In this document: piece by piece, positions 1 to 12,180 of the stretch
Layout: every line of letters starts with the position of its first letter
How positions within the stretch are numbered: the stretch's first letter is position 1
Origin: Neelides folsomi
Lineage: Eukaryota > Arthropoda > Collembola > Neelipleona > Neelidae
Assembly (NCBI GenBank): GCA_034687125.1
Contig: JAQGBZ010000125.1
Coordinates: 1-64,000 of the forward strand
Direction: 5' to 3'
Length of the DNA stretch: 64,000 bases
Position numbers and translations under genes: made by a program
The notes under the pieces: model-generated
Seen by the model: only the letters and a program-made list of their open reading frames with translations
Databases searched by the model: none
Told to the model about the DNA's origin: nothing

Positions 1-222
1 TGTGTAGCGTTTTGATTAAATAATCGTTTAATTTTTAACGTTGTAAATAAAATTTATTATTTAAATCTATCGTGAAGAAAACTTCATCGATCATTGTCGG
101 GGACTTAAACTTAAGGAAAAATAACTATCTGTGGCGTATGTAATAAGGTTTTGGCAATGTCAGTAACTGCTCGTATTTACTTCATTATCGGTAACTACTA
201 TTTGGTACACGCTACTGACCAA

Positions 223-440
223 GGTAGTACTCAACTACCCACTGTACAAATTAATACATTAGAGTTCCTATGTTGGCTCCAAAGTAGTACCCAAATACCC
301 ATACAAACTGGAACCCAACTACTCACTATACATCCAAGAGAATACTCATTAAGTAGTACTCACATACAATTTAGTACAGACTGCCCAATTTAGCTACAAA
401 CTGATAATCATCTTCTAATACTCATCTACATATTAGAAGA
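223..440. repeat. degenerate short repeats (TAGTACTCAACTACCC type)
   Basis: Variants of TAGTACTCAACTACCC recur at about 224, 284, 310 and 352. The first two are 60 bases apart and the later ones are irregularly spaced and more diverged. This looks like a decayed tandem array. The open frame crossing it is probably a by-product of the repeat. Confidence 0.45.
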
Positions 441-1079
441 CCACCTAATTCGAAATTTATTATAAGATATCCTTCTCATTGTTGGGGCCATTTGAAACAA
501 TGGGTAACATGTTGTTAACCGAGCTCGCCTCCTTTTGCACCCAACTACAAAAGTCCGCTAAGTTCTGTTTCTCCAGGCTAATACTAAATTTGTTCCATTG
601 CTTCCGTGAAATGACTGGCAGCTTTTCCTTTCCAGCTTGGAGGACAAGGGAACTGTTAAGAAGACTGTTGTCTCCAAGTTTCTAGAGAATTATGAATTTT
701 AATTTATTTGATCTTCAGTAAAAATTAACTATACATCGCGTAATTCAACAAATTGGGGCAATTTACTACGTTGACTAATATAAAGTTAAAACGCGATATC
801 TTATTTTATCGTTTATGTTTTGAGAATAATTTTGAAGAGACATTTAAGCATTTTCTCATTTCCACTATTCTTTTTTTAATTTACTCTTCCAAGTTAAAAG
901 AATTAAACATATTTCGAATATAATTTTTTCAAAAAGACAATTCAACAAATCAGATTGGGTAGATTTTTTTGGAAATTATCCAGCGTTTCAAAAAAGTTTA
1001 ATTCAACTATACAAAAAATTTGATGAATTACTCTATGTAGCTTTTAATTTTAAGGGACCTCCCTGGAACCCGACACCCG

Positions 1080-1350
1080 AGCCCCAATCTAGCCGACTAT
1101 CCGACCTCCAAGCTATCCGACATATATTCAAATGCATTACATTTCCTATCTAATCTCCAAACTAGCCGACTATCCGACTCCAAAGCTACCCGATTTACTG
1201 ATATTTTATCCGATCAGATTTCTTTCGAGCGCCAAGCTACCGGATTTGTAGAAAAATCAGTCTGCTGATGTCATGTACATTCAAATTTTATCGTATAATC
1301 TCTAAGCTACCCGATAAACATATATTGTGTATTAGAGTTTCGGCTAGCAT
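1080..1350. repeat. degenerate CTAnCCGA repeat cluster
   Basis: The string TAGCCGACTATCCGAC occurs at about 1090 and again 73 bases later. Both copies are followed by further CTATCCGA or CTACCCGA motifs, and inverted versions (TCGGCTAG) appear near 1340-1360. It is a locally duplicated, CG-containing patch in otherwise AT-rich DNA. I cannot assign a function. Confidence 0.5.
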
Positions 1351-1502
1351 TCGGCTAGTCTGCATGTGAACAATGCGATAAATGCACCATACCACACAAG
1401 CTTGATGTTAGAATTTTGAAATTTTGAATTTACTTAGCAAAGTTCAGGATTTAGTGTTTTTTATATTTTATTTATATATCTTTTGCCATTTTTACATATG
1501 TT

Positions 1503-1850
1503 TTGTTTAAAGTTGATATTCCCTTTATAGCCTTTTTATTTGGTAATTTCGTCATTTCAGCACTGCCCATTTCTGTTTATTTTATATGCAAATCTATCAA
1601 TGACATCAATGTTTTGGCGGAAAGTATTAAAACAACTCTCACGAGAATCTTACCCAAGGAAATTGAAGATTATGAAAATCATTTTTGGAAATCAATTCGT
1701 CCGCTTACAATTAGAAAAGGACAATATGGTGAATTTGAATCAAGCTCATGTCTCGAAATCTATTATGTCATGTTTGACAACCTCATGAGATTTGTAATTT
1801 TCAGAAATATAATTTTTAAAATAAATTTAAGTAAGCGCATATTAGATTAA
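1503..1850 (+). pseudogene. gustatory-receptor-like 3' exon or fragment
   Basis: An open frame ends at a TAA at 1848-1850. Its start is probably a splice acceptor near 1541 (TTTATAG) rather than an ATG. The translation has a hydrophobic stretch (AFLFGNFVISALPISVYFIC), then a polar helix, then FWKSIRPLTIRKGQYGEFES and a second hydrophobic segment. Known of the family: arthropod gustatory receptors end in a loop with a conserved basic/Ile/Gly pattern followed by TM7, and this arrangement fits. I found no upstream exons in the preceding 1.5 kb. It is therefore either the last exon of a receptor with distant exons or a broken remnant. The family call is inference from pattern only. Confidence 0.35.
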
Positions 1851-2091
1851 GGGGGAATCTTATTATCATGATTAATTTAATAACACGTTGGTCAAGATCA
1901 AATATACTCATAGTTTGATTTTAAAGAATATTGCGACTTGAAAAAACAATTTTTTTTAAAATTATGAGTAATTGAGAGAATTCTATTCTATTTATTTGTA
2001 ATAGAGTTAATTGAGAATGACTGAAATAAGTTTGAACTTTCAAAACTATTTTGAACACAATTGGTGTTAAATTAAAAGCCAACCAGAGAAT

Positions 2092-5000
2092 TTATTCAGA
2101 CGAGATATTCGGTGGATTTTTTAATCGATTTTGTATTTCAGTCTCTAGTCGTTCAACCTAATCATCAAAATAAAACAAGTATTAATTACCAAACACTGCT
2201 CTGCCTGACACTGCCATTATATCATAAATAAAATTATTATTTAATAATTAAATAATAAAATTGCTCAAAGCTAAAATTATATAATTTACCTTTTTCCTCA
2301 TTTTCTCTTTGCTTTCCTCTGTTGCCGTTTCTTGATATTGCATCGACTCGAATTTTTCCTTCATTTTAAATAGTTTCTTCTGGAGCTTCATCAGCGTCCG
2401 ATCATCCGTTTTACTAAATACACTCAACGACCCTAACAAATTTTCCATAAGACTCGGATCATCTTCAGCCTTCAATGTAGAAACTCTGCAGTGATTTCCT
2501 TCCATTTCAAACAAAGTAGAAAGAGTGGTTTTCTTCTCCTCAGATTCCGGAGCTCCAAACACAATTTGATTCCCAACCAAATTCCCCAAGAACCCAAAAG
2601 CCGTGTGAGAAAGCGGCGAAGGAATCTCAACATAAAAAACTTGATCTTTCTTCAGTCCATAACGTGATTTCATTGATCGGATTTCTTTAGCAATTAAAAT
2701 CCCCTGTTTCACCACGTGTTGGATTTCAGGGTTGGCGAGGGAAGAAAGTGATTTAGCAGAAGGACGAGGATTTTCCACAATCAATCCACATTTCCCTCTA
2801 GTCAAAATTCTCCACATCTCGTCGGTGAGAAATGGTAAGAAGGGATGAGCAATGCGGAGAGAAATGTCAAAAACGAATCTTAATACTTTGACATGTTCTT
2901 TAACGTTGACTTCACTCTTGAGAGAATCTTTCACAAGTTCCTAATAAAATAAATAAATACATATTTTAAATATAATGTTAATCTGTAATTATGTACTTAA
3001 ATCTATTAATATAAAGTTTGCAATTTGAGTTTTAAATATAATATTAATTGATTAAATTGTGTATTTACAATATAAGTATCACAGAGTTGTTGATAAAAGA
3101 AAACTCTGATTTTTTCAGCTGCATAGTGAAGATTCCAAGATTCAACCGAATTTTCCATATCTAATGCAAATTCATAAAGGCAGGCGAGAATGAATCGGTC
3201 GGGAAAAGTATTGAGAGAATTTACATCGGGAATTTGAACTTCGACAGTTCTCAATTCAGTTTCTTTGGAGTGATGAAAGTAAAATCGCATAGCTTGCCAA
3301 ATCTTGTTACAAAAATGACGATTGCTCTCAACGTGAGTTAAATCCAAAAACAAAGCGTCGGCTAGAGAAAAAATATTTAATAAATAAATAAATAAAACAT
3401 TTTACCACTAGATTTTACTAAAGATAGAATTTGAGTATGATTTTAAGATATTCACATGAGAAGTCTTGTGATAAAAGTGTATAACGAAGGGCATCGGAGC
3501 CAGAAGGTTGAAATCCACTAGGAAGTCTTTTCTCAATTTCTGATTCCCTTAAAGCATATTCATTTTCATCCAATTCTCCAGATCTGAATGAATGTTCAGT
3601 TTCTCTAAGAAGCTCCTAAGTTAATCATATCAATCAATTAATAATAATGTAAATAAATACAAGTTCCTAATAAAGTTATTTGATTTGAGTATTCTTACAT
3701 TCATGGTCTTTCCGAAAATAATGTCAAGTGGATCAATAACGTTTCCTTTTGACTTTGACATTTTTCTTCCTTTTGAATCGGTAATCAGACCATGGAGGGC
3801 CACACGGTTAAAAGGTAATTCCCCAGTGAGTCCTAAACTTAAAAGACACATCCGCCAGACCCAAAACAAAAGAATGTCACTCCCTGTCTCCATCAAAGAC
3901 AATTTCTCCAATTTCTAAAAATTGAAAAAAAAAATTATTTAACTTTATACATCACACGAATAAAATTATATTATATGAATCCTTACATTGGTTTCTGGCC
4001 AATTTGATAAAGTAAGAGGAATAAGGGCGGATGAGAACCACGTGTCCAAAACATCAGGATCTTGAACAATGTCCGATTCAGTCAAATTAATATCCAACTT
4101 CACTTCCAACTTTTTCACCGCTTCCTAAACGAATACAAAAGTCATTTTAAACAAATTGTTACTTGATTCACATTTAGTGAATTTCTCAATTTTATAATAA
4201 TTTATTAAATCAAATTACCATTTTATTGAATGCTGCCACCCAAACTTCAGGTCGATCCTTATGATGAAACATGGGAATTTTATGACCCCAGTCAATTTGA
4301 CGAGAAATGCACCAATCCCTATGTAAAAGAATTAGTAATGTGGTTATGTGGTTATAATTACAGTTCTTATAAAAGCTTGTCTACTTTGCTATTTATAATA
4401 ATATCAAAATTTGAAATATCAATTTCCTAAATACAGTCGAGTAAACCAGCATTAAAAGTAATAAGTGAATTCTGAATTGACTACTAAATTAAAAAATATG
4501 TAATATTAACTGAGAAGCCGAAAGAGAATGAAGAAGCGAATCCTGATGATGTTGAGGTGTAATGGTCAATTCTCCATTGTAAATCGCATCTTGGAATTTT
4601 TGACTTAGGTTTTTGGTTCGCAAAAACCAATGAGGAAGAATTTTTGGTTCGATGATGTCTCCACTCCTACTGCAAACCCCTACACTACCTTTGTATTCTT
4701 TCATTACTTTAAGATAATTTTTCGATTCGAGGAAATCAACAATTTTTTCTCTTCCTTCAAATCGATCCATTCCCTGAAACAATCAAAATATAAAATTACA
4801 CCATCAACTACATGATTCATATAAGCAATTTGATTACCAATCAATGATAATATTTTAATGAATTAAGTCAAAATATATAATAATTAAAATTTTCGTAAAA
4901 TAAATATGATCGTTTAAACCTTGAATTCCCCGCATTCTTCATTTAAAGTCCCATCCCAATTAAACACATTGATTCTTTCTAAATTGTGGTCTTTTGAGAT

Positions 5001-6487
5001 CAAAAAATCCACTTTGTCGTGAGCTGGACTAACTTTCAATACACCTTAAAGAGAAACTCATATATAAGATGATCATATTTTAAAATCATTAAGAAATATT
5101 TAATGTACCATATTATATTAAATCTAATTTATCATTGGTCTCATCATTTGATGCCTTATTTCAAATAATTTATTTTATATACCGGTTCCGAAATCAATTT
5201 TGACTCTATTGTCGGCAATAATTGGAAGAATTCTTCCATTCAATGGATTCACCACTTGAAGTCCAACGAGGTTCGACAGCTGTAGGTCATTTGGATTAAC
5301 AGCTAAAGCCACGTCGCCAAATATTGTTTCCGGTCTTGAAGTTGAAACTAATACTTTTTTATCTAAAAATTAATCGATCAAAAATTAATAATAGTACATT
5401 TTGAAACCAACGCCAAAAAACCTTTGAACTAATTAAGTAAATGGAAGAATATCAATTATAAATAATAGGAATTGCGTAAGAGATAAAATGATGCTACTTG
5501 AAATTACCTGAATTAAGAATAGGATAAACACAATTGAAAAGAAGTCCAACAGGGACACTTTCCTTTCTTCCAGGGATATTCACTTTGTCGCGCCCATCGA
5601 AATCAATATGAACAACTTCAATGTCTGACACGGTTGTTTGAAGTATACTTGACCAATTAACAATTCCATCTCCTCTTTCAATTAATCCTGACTCGAATAG
5701 TTCCATAAACGCTTCACAAACGACTTCATTGTGTTTCTAGAAAAAATGAATATCAATGTAAAAGTTTAAACATGCTAAAATGAATCAATATGAAATAACT
5801 AAGACAAATCTGAAGAAAGGAAATGGTTACTGGATCTAAAGTGTAATATTCAGAATCCCAATTAATTAAAGGTCCCATCCTCTTCATTTGGCTTTTAATT
5901 TTATTCCGATTGCTTTGAGCAAATTGTTCAATTTCATCATGCAGCTTTTCTTTACTCAATTTCTTATAATTCTCCAATCCAAGCTTTTTAAGGATGAGGG
6001 TTTGTGTTGCAATTCCGGCATGGTCAAATCCAGGAATCCAATCAACCTTTACTCCACTCATAGTTTTCCTAATTAGGATATTAATATCACAATAGATGAA
6101 ATTAGTGCACAAATAAATATGCAAATAAACAGTACACTATAGGTATATTATCTAAATAAATATAATTAATTAATATTTTTAAATTGCGACTAACCATCTT
6201 ACAACGACGTCTTGAATGGCCAAAGTAAGAGCATGTCCGAGATGAAGTCTCCCGGTGATGTTCGGTGGGGGAAGGACCATGCGAAATGTTTCCGAACTTT
6301 CCGGTAACTTGCACTTTCTTAAGTTCCATCGCTCAAGTGTTTTTTCTTCAGCTTCAGCGGCGTTGTAAGCCTTTGGAATACTTTCAGAAAGTAATGAAGA
6401 AGAATCGAATGAGAATGATCGGGATCTTCGGCAGCAATAATCTTTAACTTTAACTAATTCATAACGAGCTAATCGCTTAGTAAGCAT
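2092..6487 (-). CDS. VARS2: valyl-tRNA synthetase, probably mitochondrial
   Basis: This class Ia synthetase charges tRNA-Val. Fourteen exons in transcript order: 6487-6195, 6068-5831, 5736-5508, 5362-5183, 5044-4920, 4773-4511, 4318-4219, 4124-3987, 3914-3699, 3615-3456, 3361-3069, 2940-2290, 2210-2190, 2157-2092. They total 2973 bases, or 990 residues, with every phase consistent. The first 30 residues are basic, hydroxylated and free of acidic residues apart from one Glu and two Asp, suiting a mitochondrial presequence; the first ATG in frame is at 6487. Visible motifs are the HIGH-type HLGH at residues 82-85, [13 protein letters not shown], the editing-domain [31 protein letters not shown] and KMSKS at 573-577. 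A C-terminal coiled coil follows the anticodon-binding domain. Exon 13 is a 21-base microexon inferred only from splice sites and phase. The usual WWGH reads DWGH here. The gene lies head-to-head with TCAIM. Confidence 0.93.
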
Positions 6488-6576
6488 CAAGAACAATATA
6501 ATATACTAAAATATAATCAAGTTTAATCTCAACAAGTTAAAGTATTTAAAGAACTATATACAATTTATTGTTAATC

Positions 6577-6901
6577 TTAAATAAAAGTGTAAAATGTATA
6601 ATAGTTCCGAATCAGAAATAAAATAAATGATTGCGAATTTTTTGTCCAATTTGTGAAATTTTCACGTGGTATGAAACTCGCGGCTTTACGAGCAGGATTT
6701 ATCTGCTCAGGTACAATCTGGAAATTTGAGACAATCATTGAGCCTTGAATTGTTTCAAGGGTTAACATGCCTAAATAAGTAAATAAGCTTGTCAATATGC
6801 AAATAATTAATTTTTCATTAACATAAATCCCTAAGAAAGTGAATAAAATTACCGATTATAATAATAAGATAGCTGTAATGAGAGTATATGACAATTTGCA
6901 T
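6577..6901 (-). CDS. possible 80-residue two-exon membrane peptide
   Basis: A two-exon frame fits between the valyl-tRNA synthetase start and TCAIM. Exon 1 is 6901-6853 (ATG, then a hydrophobic run MQIVIYSHYSYLIIII). The donor is at GTAATT, and exon 2 is 6770-6577 after a TTATTTAG acceptor, with matching phase. It would encode 80 residues: an N-terminal hydrophobic segment, a polar middle (VPEQINPARKAASFIPRE) and an aromatic C-terminus. I recognise no family. The exon 2 middle is less AT-rich than its surroundings, which mildly favours coding. Alternatively this is 5' leader sequence of the downstream synthetase gene, whose ATG is only 90 bases away on the same strand. Confidence 0.25.
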
Positions 6902-7398
6902 TGTATCATATCGGTCCGCGCAGGAAAATAAAAGAATTGGCGAATTGGCATGAAGTGAGCACGTGAACGAAAGAATCAAAACAACACAGCTGAAGGAAAG
7001 ACGGAGTTTCCTCCTCAGCGAGCTGCTCCGTGCAGCTCACAAAATTAAACTCATATTCTTCTTCGTTCGTTAAATATTAGTATGTTGAATAATAATAATT
7101 TTTTAAATTTTACGTTAAAGTCATAAACCAGTGACTCTTTAATTCATATTACCAAATCATCTGTTATGTAAATTACCAATCGAAAAGATTTTTGTTGGGG
7201 GTTGCAGAAAGGTCGTTTTTTGCAATGTGAGTTTTTTTATAATTAACATTGCACTCCTTTTTATAATGTTAGTTAATACGTAATGGCCTTGATTTCTAAT
7301 CTCGATTCAATTGAATTCAGTCTTTATTTATAATAAATAATGTCATTTTATGATTAATGTTCTTGTAGATTTGCCTAACTTGAAAAACGAATTGTGCA

Positions 7399-10038
7399 AT
7401 GTGTTCTTCGATTTCTTACAAATTCTTCCGATCAAATTCATTTCCTTCATCTTCAATATTCAAGAGGTAAGTTTAAGATAAATCATTTCAATAATTTTGT
7501 TAAACATAATTACACACATTACACTAATATTAGAAATTCATTAGTTTAATGTAGGATTATATGTTTAGGTCTGTCCAGCGATCTTATCTGTATTTGCTTT
7601 TCTAAAACTGTTATCTATAAATAAATAAATATTTATTATCTATATTAATATTTGGGCTTGCATTATAAATATAGCAAAAATAATGGAATCAACGGTCGTC
7701 TGAGTCCACAACTCAATACCCGTAATTTGAGTTCCGGTGAGGTGTTTACTGCTCTTAAGCCGTTTTTCTTTGCTGTTCATCCCGACCTTTTTGGACAATT
7801 TCCAAAAGAAAGGGTAAGGTCGTTTAACTTACAAACCAGTCTTTACTTCTATACTTATTGTTATTTATAACTTCGAAAATGAGTAATTAAAGACACTCAA
7901 GCTAAACTTGGATTATGTAAAATCATAAATATACTTCTCTATGAATATTATTGACTCTAATATTGATTATTTATTGTTGATGTAATTATTTTTAAAGGCG
8001 GTGAATGAAAACTCGTTGAAGCAATTGAATGCATACATTGAAAGTCCTGGAACACACCTCAGATCAACTTCTTCCAATATCACATTTTACCTGAGAAATC
8101 AAGATAAGTCTGCTAGAGCTACCTTACCAAAAATACTACAAAACGGTAATTTGCAAAGATAATTTATAACTTTGAATAGCTATAATAAACTTATTTATTA
8201 ATCTAATATTAAAGCAATTTTAATATTTTATTTAACTTGTATTTTATCATTATAAATTAATTTAAAGGAAATTTCGAGAGCATCAGAGTTAACTTAGGAG
8301 AAAGTGATGTTCGACGGACCGTTCATTCAATACTTCAGAAATGTAATTTACCAACTTCGTACATTGATAATTTGCCAAAGAAGCCTCAGAACCCTGTAAA
8401 CTCTCCATTTAATTGGAATAAGAAAAATCCTCTGGATAAATTTCGCAATGAGTTTTGGTCTGATATGAATGAAGAATACAAAGATTACAAGGATATTGAG
8501 AGAGACATTTTTGTTAAGAAAAAGTTCCAAGATGATTTGGAGTAAGTTGATCAACCTTAATTCATAATTAGGAATTAAATAAATATATACTAAACATATT
8601 TAATTTAATTTTTTAAAGAACATGGCTGGAGAAGAACGCAGAGGATTCAAAAAAGAAATTGGCCCAATGTTGGCCAATCCGAGAAGAAATCGTAAGGTTG
8701 AAGAAAATTCTTTGTCAGTCGCTCTCTTTACAAGACATTTTGTGGGAATGCGGATGGAGCAAAAGTAATTTTCGTGGATGCCTAGAAAGTTTAAATTCAC
8801 TTTCTAATCATCACCCTGATTCGATGAGTGAACTTAAAGGTAAATTGATCAAAATCCATTTGTTAAATTGTTTTATGGACTACTAATTGATAATGGATTG
8901 GATATTTTAAATTGTATATTATTTACTTACCTATCCTATATCGGTTGTTTACAAATTATGATTTAATTGTTGTGAAATTAGGTAGGACTGTGATATTTGG
9001 ATTGGAGACTGGAATAAACTTGGAAGGCTGTGTAATCTTAAATAGTGGAGCTGTAAGGAACAATTGGATGGACTTGATTACAAATGTCCATAAAAGTGAT
9101 GAGATGATTTTAAGAATCCCAAGCGTTGAATTGGCACTTTCAAAATCACTCTGTGACATCAGAGTGGTTCATAGGTTTGAATAACACATGTTATATTTAT
9201 AAAATATTTTATTAGTTTTGTTTAAAATATTTTATCACTTATCATTTATCATTCAATCAAATTTTTACATTAAAATTCAATTGTCTATGTTCAAGTTCGA
9301 AACCATTGATTATTAAATTCATTTTAATTTATTACAGGAAATTTGAACCAAAGCGCATGGTTGAATGCTATGAATCTCAACTTCGCAAATTGACAACTGC
9401 CATTTTAGATTACCGAGGAAGAAAGGGATTCCCAAGAAGTTGGCCGGAGAAGCTCTCTCATCTTCAATTAGTCGTTGAAACGTAAGTGTATAAATAAACT
9501 ATTATAAATATATGATTTGGTTAACTTTCAACCAATAAATAAACTTTAATCACTAAAATATTTCATTATTGTATTTTAGCGATGCTGGTCCATTGATGGT
9601 TTCGCCAACTGGACAAATTATCGTTCCTTCCTCTTGCCCACCTTTCCTTCTTGTCAATTTTATAACGCAAAATAGTGAGGAAGCGAGCAAGAAATTGGCT
9701 TTATACAAAAAGTAATCATAATCTTAAGTTGATTACGTAATTATTTAATAAAGTTATAATTAACACCATTCTGATGTATGTTTATACTTTATAGGGATAA
9801 ATACGAAGAAGTTGATTTGCACGAGAGATGTATTCAAGAACTTGGTTTGGTTGCTCTTGAGAAGGATGATAGTATCACTCCAAATCTCATGATAAGTTGC
9901 TTGAAAAGACTCATTGAACAAAAAGAAAATTTGGGGAAATCGCTGAAGGGAACTCATCTTTGGATTACGACGTATTACTCCGTTCTTTCGGAAGGTGAAA
10001 TCTGCATACCTTGGAATTGGAAGGACAAGGAAGCCTAA
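7399..10038 (+). CDS. TCAIM: T-cell activation inhibitor, mitochondrial homolog
   Basis: Nine exons: 7399-7466, 7675-7813, 7998-8145, 8268-8541, 8619-8839, 8982-9174, 9338-9481, 9580-9711, 9795-10038. They total 1563 bases, or 520 residues (the human protein is about 500). The N-terminus (MCSSISYKFFRSNSFPSSS) is basic and serine-rich, like a mitochondrial presequence. Exon 2-3 carries the hallmark FFFAVHPDLFGQFPKER followed by NENSLKQLN, the J-domain-like start of this family (DUF4460). The second half (WLEKN, FGLETGINLEGCVILNSGAV, RGRKGFPRSWPEKL) matches the DUF4461 part. Known of the family: a conserved animal mitochondrial protein of unclear biochemistry; the T-cell name comes from vertebrates and says little about an arthropod. 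It shares a 0.9 kb upstream region with the divergent synthetase gene. Confidence 0.9.
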
Positions 10039-10886
10039 ATTGCCTAATTTATAAAACTATGTTATAAGTAGAATCATGATTTTTTAATAATTTAATCTTA
10101 ATCAGAGCTTACAATTTGTTAACCCAGTAGATATAATAAGATTTTAATTGCGATTTTGAGCAAATATTTTGGGCCATACATAGAGTAAACAATAGTACAC
10201 CACCATCACATATTTATCCTACATTGGATGAATTATTTCATCCACATACCATAACTCTAAATTGATCTAATAAATTCTACATAATTTTAAGATTCGTGCC
10301 TAAATACATATTTTAATGGTAGATTTTTTAAATTGTTACAAATATAGCAAGATTATTTAGCTTAAATTACTTTTTGTAAATTGAGTAATCTTGTAAGAAA
10401 TTATAACGAGTATAGAGTAATACATGTATTGAGAAAAAGTATTAGACTTTTAGTATTTGCAATATCATGATTTTGTATAGCAATTTTTTTCATATTACCA
10501 ATCAGATAGAAATATTAGCAACTGTACAATTAGCAAGTTTATTCTTAATCTCGGGATTTAACAAAGTATTTTGTAAATGTTAAGTATAAAAGTATTCAAT
10601 GAATTGTAGTGTTTCATGTGATTTGACCATTTTGAGTTTTATGAAGCTAAAGTACCTTTCCGATATTGTTTAATATCGTACACATTAACATGCATAGTCA
10701 TTAATCTCATCATTCATCATTATAAATACTTAAATAAAGAAACTTTAATACATATTTATTCGATTTATTCCATATTCAGAACATGTTTAAATAATTACTA
10801 ATCCATATTTCAAATCTCATCAATGGGTTAAAAATTGAACTAATGATCCATTTTGTATATAATTTAAAAATCCAAACATTAGAGAG

Positions 10887-11436
10887 AAGAGATGCGCCAG
10901 AGGTGGGAACGAAAGACTTGGGAATGTTCCCAGGGAACGAACCATCACATGCGGATATGATCTCAAAACTTGCTTTCTCTTCACCCTAAGCATTTAAACT
11001 TGTTATAATTATTCATATTTTCTTTCTTAACTCAACTTTAATATTCATTAAAAAAATTTATTGCTATTTTAATTAAAAATAAAATTAAACATCATTTAAA
11101 TTGTCAAAAAATATATTCATGGAAAGTTTCATAGCTTGAAAAATAGTATTTTTTAATTAAATAATTTAAATTATTCAAAAAGTGTTTTTCCCAATTCTCA
11201 ATAGTGAAGGAAATTAAATAAGTAAAAGTGGGAATGTGAAATTGCCTTTAACCATCATCAATAGAATAAAATATTTGAGTCCTCATTAAATTAAAATGAT
11301 TAAAAGTCATTAAAACATTATATATTTTATTATAAATCAATTAAATTCAAATCAATTCAGATTTCGTTATTTAATTTGAGCAGAATTTAAACTGATATTT
11401 AATTTCTGATGGTTCCCAGGGAACGGAACACCTCTG
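10887..11436. mobile_element. hAT-like MITE, about 550 bp
   Basis: Ends pair as inverted repeats. CAGAGGTG at 10898-10905 faces CACCTCTG at 11429-11436, and the inner strings TTCCCAGGGAACGAACCATCA (left) and TGATGGTTCCCAGGGAACG (right) also pair. The 8-mer TTAGAGAG is present at 10879-10886 and again immediately after the right end at 11437-11444, consistent with an 8-base target-site duplication. Known of hAT elements: 8-base duplications and CAG-starting termini. Eleven extra bases (10887-10897) separate the left duplication from CAGAGGTG, perhaps a small later insertion. No transposase frame is present, so it would be non-autonomous. Confidence 0.65.
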
Positions 11437-12032
11437 TTAGAGAGCATTGAGAAAGTTAAAAAGTATTTACTCTAATTTTTTTGTTAATTAACAGGATTAT
11501 TGAAATTATTGTATAATTCCAATTCCAACATACTAATATAACATAGTACAAAGAGAAAATTAGCAACCATATATTCTATATTCCAAATGAATAACTAACA
11601 TCAACATCATTAAATTTAATTAAAGACAGGAAAGAATTTGTTAATACAACTTTATCTCAAGGCAATCTAATGCTCAATATTCATAAATGTCATATAAATA
11701 TATTTTGACTATAAACATACATTTCAATTTTAACTTCAGATTGGACAAGATTAAAGCGTTATGAAGGTTTAGGTATAAAAATGATTTAATTCTTACACCA
11801 ATTGGTATAAACAAAATAAAATTTGTATTCATGCGACATTGTAAATTAAAAACACGCGTTTTGAATTTAAAACATTTAATGACCTCACGTTAATACGCTC
11901 GCCCCTTTCAACTATTCATATATATGGAAAGTACTCTTACAATCAGTATTCATACAATACATGATACGTCTATGGTATTTTACATCCTTTTCCATACATT
12001 AGAATTAAGTTTAAGTACATAGTATACATGTA

Positions 12033-12098
12033 CAGCCCGTTTACTTTGTAGTGTTCTTTTTTAAATTCCTAATAATACTAATAATAGTAAATGGGCTG
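12033..12098. mobile_element. 66-bp MITE, TA flanked
   Basis: CAGCCCGTTTACTTTGTAGT at the left end pairs with AGTAAATGGGCTG at the right end, and TA flanks both sides. A second, longer member of the same family lies at 33555-33652. Together they support a Tc1/mariner-type short non-autonomous family in this genome. Confidence 0.65.
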
Positions 12099-12180
12099 TA
12101 TACATCTATGCTATGTATAGACTAAAAGTAAAAGTACAAATTTTGACTTTGAACACATCTTTGTTGTAGCTTTACATCTT

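Larger units (their letters stand above)
1..1502. other. AT-rich spacer, no gene supported
   Basis: I see no convincing exon here. The open frames at 151-393 and 479-685 begin at non-ATG codons, resemble no family and lie over repetitive sequence. Two degenerate repeat patches (about 223-440 and 1080-1350) are listed separately. The rest is AT-rich and unremarkable. Confidence 0.6.
10039..12180. other. intergenic, two MITE-like insertions
   Basis: I see no coding exon here. The stretch holds the 3' flank of TCAIM, one 0.55 kb inverted-repeat element (10887-11436) and one 66-base element (12033-12098), both listed separately. The remainder is AT-rich. Confidence 0.6.

Noticed and set aside
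151-393. 80-codon plus-strand open frame
   Set aside because: Starts near repeats, no family resemblance and low complexity; the frame follows degenerate repeat units.
3685-3918. plus-strand frame opposite the synthetase gene
   Set aside because: Antisense shadow of exon 9, which carries the KMSKS motif on the minus strand.
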